From positions 1-27,358 of the forward strand of contig JALKBU010000702.1 in NCBI GenBank assembly GCA_023091735.1: 27,358 nucleotides of DNA, given 5' to 3'. This document shows positions 9,176 through 17,566 of this stretch, one piece after another. A program made the position numbers and the translations under genes. This DNA comes from Trichomonas tenax (lineage: Eukaryota > Parabasalia > Trichomonadida > Trichomonadidae). Positions within the stretch are counted from its first letter, which is position 1, and each line of letters starts with the position of its first letter. Under the pieces are notes generated by a model. That model did no database searches. It was not told the DNA's origin and saw nothing but the letters and a program-made list of their open reading frames with translations.

Positions 9176-9249
9176 AGCGATGTGGAACAGTTGGTTTAGT
9201 TCGTAAGGCTCATAACCTTAAGGTCGCACGTTCGAGTCGTGTCATCGCT
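9176..9249 (+). tRNA. trnM: tRNA-Met (anticodon CAT), probably elongator
   Basis: The 74 bases fold as a complete cloverleaf. The acceptor stem AGCGATG/CATCGCT is 7 perfect pairs. The D stem is GAAC/GTTC. The anticodon stem TAAGG/CCTTA is 5 perfect pairs with loop CTCATAA, placing CAT at positions 34-36. The variable loop is AGGTC. The T stem GCACG/CGTGT has one G-T pair, with loop TTCGAGT. There is no intron, and CCA is not encoded. A run of six T at 9251-9256 is a pol III terminator. Because the T loop starts TTC and the anticodon stem lacks the three G-C pairs of initiators, I call it elongator. The A1-U72 pair is an initiator-like feature that keeps some doubt. Confidence 0.97.
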
Positions 9250-9640
9250 CTTTTTTCGCATATTCTCTCAATTTTTATGTAAACCTCAGAATTTTTTGAT
9301 ACCAAATCTAATTTTAAAGATTGATTTAAGTCTATTGTTCAATGTACTATCAATTTTTACTAAAATTAGATATTTAAATTTATTATTTAACGAAATACGA
9401 TTATTTTGTAAACATCTGTTTTTCACTTTTAATAATCTGACGTATAAAAATACTTAAATCAGATTTTCTTGCTTTCCAAAGTATGCCAACTATTTTAACA
9501 TCGATGTTATTCTTTTTGTTTGTAAAATGTCGAATTGTCAAAAGATATTTTCTCTATACAACAGTATCGCGGCATGCTAAGATGTTATATTCCCCATTGA
9601 TTCTTTTTTTTTTTACAAAAAAAAATGACAAAAAATAAGG
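9250..9640. other. Intergenic between tRNA-Met and the VPS9-like gene
   Basis: It begins with the pol III T-run. Near its end are long T and A homopolymers (9604-9614 and 9617-9625) just before the next gene. ATG at 9625 opens a 7-codon upstream frame ending TAA 9646-9648 that overlaps the main start at 9641. Confidence 0.5.
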
Positions 9641-11095
9641 ATGAATAAATCAGGCAGCGCTGACAGCATTATAAAAATTCCAGAAAACTATGAAATACAC
9701 CAAGTTCCTCATCCAGGCGTTGCCAGTCGTGTTGAGAAAATCGCTATTCCGAATTTATCAAAGTCTCCATCAGTTTCTTACAGCCAAAATCAAAATATAT
9801 GGAAATCCATGCACGACAACCTTCAGTCGAATGATGATTTCTTCTGCCTTCCACAACAGTCGATCGATCAAAAGCCAAGAAGGACCAAAAGAAAGAGCTC
9901 GATAGGAGTGATTCCGAAACCACAAGAATTATACACAAGCGATGTCGACGTTGTTGATCCAGATGAAGAAATCCCTCCACTTGTTGTTTCTACGTTCTTC
10001 GAATTTTCCAAATCGCCATTAAAAACATCAGAAATTGCAGACAAAATAAGCACTTATCTCCAAAATACGATGACAGCATATCTTATTTCATTACAAGATT
10101 GCATTAATAGAACACAAAGGTTAATTGATTCGATTAAAGACGAATCATCGAAATTGCAGAACACCCTTTCACTCAATATAGGCAATAATCGTATAATTGC
10201 AGTTCTTCCTCTTCTCAAAAATAGATATCAAATTAAACAAAGCCAAAAAATCAGTCACGTGTTCCAAGGAAACATAAGACGCATTGCACAGATATTAGAT
10301 TACATAATGGAAGTCAAAAACACAGTAACCAAATTCGATTCTGATTCATTTGGTCAAAAATATATATTAACAACACCTCTTGGCTGCAAATACGATAAAT
10401 TGATTGATGGACTTGCAAAGAAGATAGAGATAATGAAACCAGTTGAAGATAAGAGCTGGCAGCGATTTTTTGAAGATCCAAGATCGAGATTTTGTCAAAT
10501 CATCAAGAGATTCGAAGCAAGATTAGCAGAAATGGATTATAACGATGTTGAAATCATTATCGAGGCAATAGCAACAAAGAAACACATGCTTAAAGAAATT
10601 CGAACATTTTTGTTTGATATTGCTTGGTCACACATTATGTTTCCGTTTTCAGATACACAGCCTCTCCATTTTCCTCCGATTTTCGACAAAACACCAAATG
10701 ATTTCATGGCTGAATTCATTCCTGAGCCATATTTATCAACAGAGATCAGGCTTCTTAACTCGACAGACTGGCCTTTCAAGATGATCAGTGAAGACATGTT
10801 TTTGATTTTGATCGAAACTGATCCTTTCACAATTGCAGATTTCTTCTGGGAATCGATACAAAGAGTAGGAAGAGTTGTTAAAAGAATTAATCAGAATGTC
10901 ACTGAGCTCGATTTTGATCAACTTTTCTCACTTTTGATTGTTATCATCATGGCTTTTGGTGTTGATGAGATTTTGGAGTCTATGTACTTTGCAGCCTCTT
11001 TCGAAGACTTTGAAAATGAGAGTGTTCACCGCAAATTCGCAATGCAACATATGACTGGAATTGTTAGATATATTTTAAGCTTGAAAGATAAATAA
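9641..11095 (+). CDS. VPS9-like domain protein (putative Rab GEF)
   Basis: 484 aa from ATG 9641. Residues about 1-120 are low-complexity and polar, with a basic patch (PRRTKRK). From about 125 the protein is helical. The C-terminal third resembles a VPS9 domain, the catalytic module of Rab5-type exchange factors: DPFTIADFFWESIQRVG is followed by ELDFDQLFSLLIVIIMAFG, which aligns with the D-x-LLP-x-L-x-YVII block, then a final helix MTGIVRYILSL like the domain end. The conserved Asp is present. The catalytic Tyr of the last helices seems to be replaced (RKFAMQHM). No VPS9 family member is typed from memory here, so the assignment rests on pattern and should be checked by profile search. It would act on endosomal membranes. 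The gene converges on the B56 gene with 94 bases between stops. Confidence 0.6.
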   Translation: MNKSGSADSIIKIPENYEIHQVPHPGVASRVEKIAIPNLSKSPSVSYSQNQNIWKSMHDNLQSNDDFFCLPQQSIDQKPRRTKRKSSIGVIPKPQELYTSDVDVVDPDEEIPPLVVSTFFEFSKSPLKTSEIADKISTYLQNTMTAYLISLQDCINRTQRLIDSIKDESSKLQNTLSLNIGNNRIIAVLPLLKNRYQIKQSQKISHVFQGNIRRIAQILDYIMEVKNTVTKFDSDSFGQKYILTTPLGCKYDKLIDGLAKKIEIMKPVEDKSWQRFFEDPRSRFCQIIKRFEARLAEMDYNDVEIIIEAIATKKHMLKEIRTFLFDIAWSHIMFPFSDTQPLHFPPIFDKTPNDFMAEFIPEPYLSTEIRLLNSTDWPFKMISEDMFLILIETDPFTIADFFWESIQRVGRVVKRINQNVTELDFDQLFSLLIVIIMAFGVDEILESMYFAASFEDFENESVHRKFAMQHMTGIVRYILSLKDK

Positions 11096-11189
11096 ATACT
11101 TGTTTGTTTTTAGGTTTGTAATATATAACTCGCTTATTTTAAAATCATGAAACAATAATTTAAACATAACAAATAAAAATTAAATAGAA

Positions 11190-12614
11190 TTAAGAGAAAT
11201 TCGCAGTATCAAGACGAATAGTCTTGATTGCCTGGTCATTCTTCTTAGCCATGTTGAAAACTTGAAGCCAATTCGTTTTAAGCGCATTTGGCTCCTTTGT
11301 TGGTGCTTTCTTTGTGTTCTTTTTGTCCTTTCGTGCATTATTCAAGTCACTGAACACGTTGGGCTCAATCTCAGACAAAATTTGCAATGCAGCGATTGAA
11401 TCAGTTTTAATATCCTCATCCCAGTGATTCTTCGCTGATTTGTAAAGCTTCTCGAAGATTGTCGTGAAGATCAATCGTGGATTTTGCTTGTAGATCGAAA
11501 CTAAATTTTCTGCCAATAATGTATCAAGAGCAATCTCGGCAACGTCGACGTTGTCGCTTCTGACTCCCTCAGCGAGTAACGCGAATGCGCGCCTGAGAGC
11601 TGTATCACTGAACTTATCAAAAGTGAAGAGAACAACTTTGACTGAATCGATGAAAATCTTCTGCTTCTTGGAATCCTGTAATGGCCAGTGCTTGTAGAAG
11701 TACTCAAATGTCGCCGCAATCAAGTTGAAATTCTTTTGACAAAATTTGCAGACGCAAGAAGTGAGACCTTCATGGTATTGGTTGAGATCTGGACATGAAT
11801 AGAGAGGAAGAAGCGCTTGCTGGAAGAATTTAACGTGTTCTTGCTTTAATGGTGGATTAAATCCTTGAACGATGCTCGAAAAGAAGTCCAAGAGTTCAAG
11901 CGATGCCTGACCCATCGAAAACAGACCGAAAATGTCTGATCGAATGATGGCTCTTTGTCCCATGTAACGAGAATAAAACGCGTGAAGAAAATCGCGCACA
12001 GCGACTCTCTCTGAAGGATCTATCGAAAGACCGTTTGAAATCAGCTTATATATGAATGTTGGAGGAATGTTCGCTGCGAAATGTGAAACTAAAGAAGCTT
12101 CTAACACTTGATAAACGAGTTGAAGGTGTGGCCACGAATTGTCGAAGAAAGAGACTTTGGCATCCACGGGAACTGCCTCAGGATAACGTGGCAATGCCCT
12201 AAACAAGTTTGTTGACACCATTTTGTAAAATTCTGTCATCATCTCAGATGTCAAAATTTTCATGAATGCAACCATCGAGAATGCTGCTCTCAGGTGCTTC
12301 AAAAGTAGTGTTTTCGTGACTTTTGCCTTCCCATCTATGTTAGTTGACGAAAAATCACATAATTTTGAACATTCCTTGCACTTGTGTAAAAATAACTTTT
12401 GGTATTCATTCGGTGGCATCTCATCGAACGCTTTGCTGCCCTTAATCACTATATCGCCCTCTCTATGACCAAATTTTGCGGACCAATTAAACGTCAAGTC
12501 GACAGTGAGGCCAAGTTCGGCCTTAGGCACAGTCCTCCGGGGCGGCCGAGTTGGAGGCTTAGAGTTTACACGCGCTAATCTATTTAGATTCGGCTTCGCG
12601 ATTGCAACTTTCAT
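11190..12614 (-). CDS. Protein phosphatase 2A regulatory subunit, B56 (B') family
   Basis: 474 aa, start ATG 12614, stop TAA 11190. B56 subunits are HEAT-like solenoids that choose substrates and location for the PP2A core. Hallmarks in family order are PHLQLVYQVLEASL (162-175), SIDPSERVAVRDFLHAFYSR (197-216), GQRAIIRSDIFGLF (219-232), LLDFFSSIVQGFNPPLKQEH (241-260), LLPLYSCPDLNQYHEGL (268-284), and the C-terminal NHWDEDIKTDSIAAL block before FSDLN. The first 30 residues are basic and proline-rich, as in many B56 N-termini. The length is normal for the family core. TCACTTTT, an exact trichomonad initiator match, lies with its A at 12650, 36 bases before the ATG. No introns are needed. Confidence 0.95.
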   Translation of the reverse strand: MKVAIAKPNLNRLARVNSKPPTRPPRRTVPKAELGLTVDLTFNWSAKFGHREGDIVIKGSKAFDEMPPNEYQKLFLHKCKECSKLCDFSSTNIDGKAKVTKTLLLKHLRAAFSMVAFMKILTSEMMTEFYKMVSTNLFRALPRYPEAVPVDAKVSFFDNSWPHLQLVYQVLEASLVSHFAANIPPTFIYKLISNGLSIDPSERVAVRDFLHAFYSRYMGQRAIIRSDIFGLFSMGQASLELLDFFSSIVQGFNPPLKQEHVKFFQQALLPLYSCPDLNQYHEGLTSCVCKFCQKNFNLIAATFEYFYKHWPLQDSKKQKIFIDSVKVVLFTFDKFSDTALRRAFALLAEGVRSDNVDVAEIALDTLLAENLVSIYKQNPRLIFTTIFEKLYKSAKNHWDEDIKTDSIAALQILSEIEPNVFSDLNNARKDKKNTKKAPTKEPNALKTNWLQVFNMAKKNDQAIKTIRLDTANFS

Positions 12615-13219
12615 AAATTTTGCTCAAAAAAATTATTTTTATTGAAAAGTGACAGATATTTTTAAACAGACAATGCAAAAATTTTTATTATGAATATAGA
12701 CTTTTTTTATTATATAGAGTTCAAATTTATCGTCATGGAAATTATCACAGTAATTTCGAAACATTGTGATAGGTAATGTATTGTTTTGATGATGGAACTA
12801 ATATTCATTCATCCCATTGATTTTACATCTACAGTTGCGAGTAAAAATAGTTTGTTTTGACATGATTTTGAAACAAAATTAGGAAATGAGCGATAAAAAA
12901 AATTTATAGTACATATATTCCATTCTTTAAAATCGATTTTTCAGATTATTTTTTATCGACAATGTATGTTTATCTTTGCATTCTTCATCGTTATACATGA
13001 TTCGCTTTAATAATTTATATGTCAAATTGGTCATAACCAATAACAATTTCGTCAGAATTTTATTTTCCCGTCAACTTACCGATTTTATTAGTTCAATGAT
13101 CATGCTTTTTGAACAGATGATCAAAAAATGATTCATTTTGGGTTTGGACAAACATTTTTTTTTGTTGTTTTGAGAATTATCAATATTTCCTTTTGTACAC
13201 TTTAGCGTACTCTTACATT
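12615..13219. other. Intergenic, no gene seen
   Basis: Upstream region of the B56 gene. It is AT-rich, and apart from the initiator match I see no ORF or structured element. Confidence 0.5.
12647..12652 (-). promoter_or_regulatory. Initiator (Inr) match upstream of the B56 gene
   Basis: On the coding strand the sequence TGTCACTTTTC spans about 12644-12654. TCACTTTT fits TCA(+1)YWYTT, the trichomonad initiator consensus, placing a predicted transcription start at 12650. That would give a 36-base 5' UTR, somewhat long for trichomonads. Confidence 0.6.
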
Positions 13220-13268
13220 CATATTTGATCATTTTTATGATTTCAATCAATCATTCACATTTGATCAT
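13220..13268 (+). repeat. Degenerate tandem repeat, left part (2 copies)
   Basis: CATATTTGATCAT at 13220 and CACATTTGATCAT at 13256 are spaced 36 bases apart and match the consensus of the 37-bp array at 14661-14857. Both copies lie directly before the inverted-repeat end at about 13270. Confidence 0.65.
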
Positions 13269-13338
13269 TACCATAACGTAGTCCATTTTTCGCCTTAAAA
13301 AACCGGCCTTTTGAATGCTTTACATGGCAATTTGTCAG

Positions 13339-13602
13339 TCACTTTTCGTGTAAAATAACTATGCTGTATGAGTTAATGATAAATATAAACACTAGGCATG
13401 TCAAGCTAATAGAAAAACAAATAAAAAAATTACACAAATTCAAATGAATAGGATAGAAATTAATGAATGAAAACATGTTTTCTTCTTCTGGCTGTAAGAG
13501 GTCTTCTTCAGGCTGCTGGTACTCAAACTCCGGTTGCTGAAAGTCGCCATCTCGTTCCAGGCAATATCGCTTTAGACTTGTGTATTTTGATTTTTTTTGC
13601 AT
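13339..13602 (-). CDS. Small hypothetical protein, possible C-terminal membrane segment
   Basis: 87 aa from ATG 13602. The first half is hydrophilic and acidic, with a repeated QQPE/LQPEE pattern (residues about 22-41), and has clearly richer base composition than the flanks. The second half is hydrophobic (about 50-82) and could be a membrane helix, but it is also what AT-rich non-coding DNA translates to, so the real coding part may be only the N-terminal half of a broken gene. There is no promoter motif and no recognised family. It lies inside the putative inverted-repeat element. Confidence 0.35.
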   Translation of the reverse strand: MQKKSKYTSLKRYCLERDGDFQQPEFEYQQPEEDLLQPEEENMFSFINFYPIHLNLCNFFICFSISLTCLVFIFIINSYSIVILHEK

Positions 13603-13720
13603 GATGTTTAATATCGCATGTAATGTGTGTCGACCGTTTCTATATCGTCATCCAATCTAAAAACGGCTTAAATGTAATGAAATTTTCTTTGATTAATGTA
13701 ATTCACCTAAATTTGTGAGC

Positions 13721-13819
13721 ATGGGCGCTCTGTTTGGTGGGGCAGTGAAAGGAGGCACCCAAGGTGCATCGAATCATAGCTTTGCGGTCGTTTCAGCGCC
13801 CTTCTGCGATGGACAATGA
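13721..13819 (+). other. GC-rich island: candidate structured RNA or 32-codon ORF
   Basis: In an AT-rich background about 80 bases are GC-rich and closed by a perfect 7-bp stem, GGGCGCT (13723-13729) with AGCGCCC (13795-13801). Inside is a second hairpin, GCACC, loop CAA, GGTGC (13755-13767). The same stretch is also an ATG-to-TGA frame of 32 codons, glycine-rich at its start (MGALFGGAVKGG). I recognise neither an RNA family nor a peptide family. Confidence 0.4.
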
Positions 13820-14621
13820 AATTTATAAATGGACCGCCAAAAATAACTTTTTTCTAGGCTAAAAAACTTGAAAATCAAAATTATGATTCAAAAAAGTCAT
13901 TATTAGAAGTTTTAACTCATAGATATGCTATGCTTTATTGTAATAAACATTAAAATAATAAAAAAGATGTGATTTACTGAGGAATTGAAATGATAAAATA
14001 TTTATTGTAATTTAGATAGGGCATAGAGGCACCATAAGGCTCAGATGCCTTGCATAGTGATTTAAAGTATTTGTTGATGCATTATTTGGTGTTGGCGCTT
14101 TCATATCTTGCAAAATTTCTATCTGAAAGTTCATGGTGCATTGTCTTTGTGATTAATGCAATGACATGTATTCGTGTCTTGGCTAGCATAACGTTTGTAT
14201 TTTGATGCTGAAAATAAGAAAAATAAAAGATTGTCATTAAATATCGAACGGAATGATAAAAATAGTGGATGACTCAACGCCACACGGTACCTGAGCGAAG
14301 AATTTTATCATTTTGAATCCATAAAGAAGTAGTTACCATATGAAAAGGCAATTTTTTGAAAAATGTCAGCTTTCTGATTAAAAATTAGAAACTATTATTG
14401 TGCGTACGGCTTTATTATGCTATTTTATACCTATCTTCTTGAAATCAAGGCTGAATATTGAGTTTTTAAATTTTCAGCAAAATTTGTGATTCACAACGAG
14501 GTTTAATTTTTTGCATACATATTTACTATCAAATGCTGGTATTGGATCCGTGTTCTGGCAAATTGACGATGGTCGGCAAAAGTTCTCAATTCTTTGGCAA
14601 AATCCCATCAATTGCTCACAA
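13820..14621. other. Interior of the putative element, no gene seen
   Basis: AT-rich. A short segment near 14030-14060 has GAGGCACCATAAGG, which echoes GGAGGCACCCAAGG in the GC-rich island at 13751, so it may be a diverged partial copy. Confidence 0.4.
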
Positions 14622-14660
14622 TTTTTTAAGGCGAAAAATTCCGTTATGGAATTCATAATT

Positions 14661-14857
14661 CACATTTGATTATCATTATGATAAGCAATTAATCTTTCAT
14701 GTTTAATCATCTTTTAGATATTTTATCAATCACTCACATTTGATCATCATTTTGGTTTGAAATCAATATTTCACATGTGATCATTTTGATTTAGATAATC
14801 ATTCTATTACATTTGATCCTCATTATGATGTGACGCCAATCATTCAATTTTAATCAT
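14661..14857 (+). repeat. Degenerate 37-bp tandem repeat, 6 copies
   Basis: Copies of CACATTTGATCAT(CATTATGAT) start at 14661, 14698, 14735, 14772, 14808 and 14845, a constant spacing of 37 (36-37) bases despite substitutions within each copy. Between the cores an AATCA-type word recurs. The near-exact period over diverged copies argues for an old tandem array rather than chance. No spacers resembling a CRISPR are present. Confidence 0.8.
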
Positions 14858-14882
14858 CATTATGATATAAATATCCATTATC

Positions 14883-15390
14883 ATTGGCATATGAAACGAA
14901 TTTCCCCGAAATCGTTCAATAGTTGAAACCCAAAGGTGCTACTGATAGATCAAAATTCCGATGTCGTCTTTAAATAAGAGATATGTTTAAACTAAAAAAA
15001 ATCAATATATTTTAATCTCATGTTTTTTGATTTAAAATTTTAAATCAGCGGGTGACACATATGAAAAGTGACAGCTGTGGATAATTATTTTAAAAGTCAT
15101 GGCATTTTAAAAAACCTTAACGGTAATAGTATAGTAAAAATGTTGCAATAACTATTTATTAGTATTATGACTTTTGCGAGTGAACATAGTTGAAAATGTA
15201 ATGCAGTTTTCCAATTTTGAATAGTTTACATCTCATGTTATTCGCCCCTTAATTCAATATTATTTTTAATTTTTCGAGAAGTATTATTTTTATTTTGAAT
15301 TATCTTGAAAGTTAGCGGGACTTGTTATTTCTCTAAATATTGCTATTTGTTTAAAAAAAATATCTAATAACATTTTAAAAAATATTGAAG
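14883..15390. other. Intergenic, 3' of the chorein gene
   Basis: AT-rich with no ORF. An initiator-like TGTCACTTTTC occurs on the minus strand at about 15066-15076 but is followed only by a 7-codon frame. Confidence 0.45.
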
Positions 15391-17490
15391 TTATTCCTTG
15401 TCGAAAATTCCTCCTTCGAATGTTGCTCCTTTGAAATCGAACTTGAAATTCAAGAATGTTTTTGCTCTGACTTCTGCGAAACTTCCATCGACATTCATCT
15501 CTCTAACTTTAACATTTATCTTTTCTGATGTCAGAGGGAATCCAACCTTAGCAAGAAACTCTGGGATTTTAAGAGAGAATTTAACTTTTGGAAGAATGTT
15601 AAGCAAATCAATAACTTTGTATTTAGTGACACCATTGACTTTAGGAAGCTGAGGAACGATCTCTAGAAGCTTAATGATGTCCGTCAGATCGATATATACT
15701 GTTGGAGGCTCCAACTTAATCTCGAACTTGTTGTCCTGCAAAACAGAAGAAATATAAATATTGTCCGCTAAAAGAATATCTTTGTTATCACCAAACGTGA
15801 CTTTTCCTGATTTCATGTTGATATTCAGAATATCGGACTTGTAGGTGGCAGTGATTCCTCCCTCACAGCCAAATGTGAGGTGCACATTAGTTCCGTTGTG
15901 AATAACGATGTCGAATGGCGACATATATAACGAAACATTTGGAATTTCGAATCTCAGTCCTGAAGCAGCTTTAATGAAACTGATAATGGAATCAATGAAA
16001 CTGGCATCGATGACAATGTCTGAAAGATGCTTGAGATTGAGAACATAGTTCGCTGCAGAACAAGAAAACGCAATTTCATTCTTGCTTTCGATCAATGAAT
16101 GTTGGTTGAAGAACGCGAATGAAAAATTGAAATCTTTGCGCCCTTCTTCGATGCTTTCGAAGAACGGAGTGTAGATCTTTCCATAGCGCTTCTTTACCTG
16201 TATGGAATTAAAGCCTCCTTGCAATATTTGAGCGCTAAACCTGTTCTTCATCGAAAATGATAAATTGTTCAAAATACACAAGAAATCTGTTATTTTAACA
16301 TTGATTACATCGATTTCTACGAGTATAGGAGATGTAAAAAGAATGTTTGGAATGTAAATCTGTCCATCAGTCTCAACAAGCATGAAAACTTTCGAATAAT
16401 CTGCTAAAGATAATTTTCTTCCTCCTTTCATCTTTTCGGCGAGCATTCTATATAATATAACTGTGTAATAATCCAATGAATGGTCTAAACTTTCGATAAT
16501 TGCATTTCTATTATTTCCATCTGAATAATTTTTGATGTAGCTTTTCATTTCACGTAATTTCTTAAGGAACGATTTTGAAGTTGAAATGTTATGGGCTGCA
16601 TTATGCACAAACTGCCAAAAACCACGATCTGAATTATTTGTTCGAATCATGTTGCGAATCATGATATACGAAATAAATCTAGGTATACTGGCTGCAGCTC
16701 TCACGAAAACTTCGATTTGCCACGGTAAAATTTCAGCATTGACTTCAATAATATTTATCTTGACATTTAATTCGGAATCTATTATGGCTGTTGCTTCCGT
16801 TGAGAAGTCCTTGAGAATGAAATTATGTGTGTTGCTATAAATATTGTTCATCTGTTGGAAAAAGATTGGATTTTCGGTTGTATTGATTTGTTCTGTGTTT
16901 TTGTCGAGATACACTGAAATTCCATCTATCTTCACACGCCTTGTAATTACATCGGTTTTCTCCAAAGGATCATTGATTTCAATTTCTTTTATCAAAAATC
17001 CGAGATTATAGTCACCAATTGCTATGACGATATTGAGCCTTTCGATTTTGATTTTCATCTGAGAAACAAACTTCAAAAGCATTGATTTGATGAAATTCGG
17101 AGAAATAATCATTAATAATCGCTTAACTTGTGTCTTAAACTGTTTGTGAGCAGTCAATTGGTGCTCTCTAATCACTTTTAATGTAGAATGACTCGGAAAT
17201 TCATCGTTTTCACCTAAAAGCGATTTTATATAAAATCTTACATCAGTAATGTTGACAATCAATGGCTCCATCGTGAAGCTCGTCCACGGTATATACGAAG
17301 AAATGTTTCTAATCACGCAATTTTCGGCTATAAAAGGGAGATCGTGTTGAAGAAAGGCGAATTTGTAGAGTTTTAAGTCTTTCATTTCGAATTTGCGGCT
17401 CATTATCGATAGCTTGAGATCATCCTTCTTGAGATTATCCGTGTAAGCGCTAAACACGGAATTCAAAATATCGCATAAAATTTGATTCAT
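15391..17490 (-). CDS. Short VPS13/chorein-type lipid transfer protein
   Basis: 699 aa, ATG 17490 to TAA 15391. The first about 110 residues are a chorein N-terminal domain: ILCDILNSVFSAYTDNLKKD, then LKLSIMSRKFEMKDLKLYK, LPFIAENCVIRNISSYIPW (the conserved I-P-W step) and EPLIVNITDVRFYIK. A central region with NSDRGFWQFVHNAA and DHSLDYYTVILYRMLAEK fits the extended chorein module. After about 400 the protein is beta-rich, like the hydrophobic groove repeats. VPS13 and ATG2 bridge membranes at contact sites and move lipids in bulk; they are usually above 1500 residues, so this 699-aa form lacks the WD40-like, ATG-C and PH parts. It may be a natural short paralogue. An initiator match TCATTTTT has its A at 17501, 11 bases before the ATG. 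Confidence 0.87.
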   Translation of the reverse strand: MNQILCDILNSVFSAYTDNLKKDDLKLSIMSRKFEMKDLKLYKFAFLQHDLPFIAENCVIRNISSYIPWTSFTMEPLIVNITDVRFYIKSLLGENDEFPSHSTLKVIREHQLTAHKQFKTQVKRLLMIISPNFIKSMLLKFVSQMKIKIERLNIVIAIGDYNLGFLIKEIEINDPLEKTDVITRRVKIDGISVYLDKNTEQINTTENPIFFQQMNNIYSNTHNFILKDFSTEATAIIDSELNVKINIIEVNAEILPWQIEVFVRAAASIPRFISYIMIRNMIRTNNSDRGFWQFVHNAAHNISTSKSFLKKLREMKSYIKNYSDGNNRNAIIESLDHSLDYYTVILYRMLAEKMKGGRKLSLADYSKVFMLVETDGQIYIPNILFTSPILVEIDVINVKITDFLCILNNLSFSMKNRFSAQILQGGFNSIQVKKRYGKIYTPFFESIEEGRKDFNFSFAFFNQHSLIESKNEIAFSCSAANYVLNLKHLSDIVIDASFIDSIISFIKAASGLRFEIPNVSLYMSPFDIVIHNGTNVHLTFGCEGGITATYKSDILNINMKSGKVTFGDNKDILLADNIYISSVLQDNKFEIKLEPPTVYIDLTDIIKLLEIVPQLPKVNGVTKYKVIDLLNILPKVKFSLKIPEFLAKVGFPLTSEKINVKVREMNVDGSFAEVRAKTFLNFKFDFKGATFEGGIFDKE

Positions 17491-17495
17491 TGATT

Positions 17496-17503
17496 AAAAA
17501 TGA
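17496..17503 (-). promoter_or_regulatory. Initiator (Inr) match of the chorein gene
   Basis: On the coding strand GTCATTTTTAATCA precedes the ATG. TCATTTTT fits TCA(+1)YWYTT exactly and predicts a start at 17501 with an 11-base 5' UTR, typical of trichomonad mRNAs. The 76 bases between this gene and the stop of the upstream proline-rich gene must contain both terminator and promoter. Confidence 0.7.
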
Positions 17504-17566
17504 CTGCAATTGGTTGAATAAATGATAAAATTCACATTTTAATATCGAATAACATGATTCATACAA

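Larger units (their letters stand above)
13270..14650. mobile_element. Possible inverted-repeat-bounded insertion splitting a tandem array
   Basis: The left end CCATAACG followed by TTTTTCGCCTTAAAAAA (13270-13305) is matched in reverse complement at about 14622-14650, differing by a small indel between the two blocks. Outside both ends lie copies of the same 37-bp tandem repeat in the same orientation. The simplest reading is a 1.38-kb element inserted within the array. It encodes no transposase; it holds a small ORF at 13339-13602 and a GC-rich structured patch at 13723-13801. A target-site duplication is not evident. Confidence 0.5.

Noticed and set aside
9239..9457. 72-codon frame starting inside the tRNA
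   Set aside because: It overlaps the tRNA 3' end and pol III terminator, and its translation is low-complexity.
13335..13350. TCACTTTTC as promoter of a plus-strand gene
   Set aside because: The frame that follows is only about 28 codons and ends in AT-rich sequence; it overlaps a minus-strand ORF end.
14661..14857. Regular repeats as a CRISPR array
   Set aside because: The units are degenerate, the inter-core sequences are themselves related, the host is eukaryotic and no cas genes exist; it is a simple tandem array.
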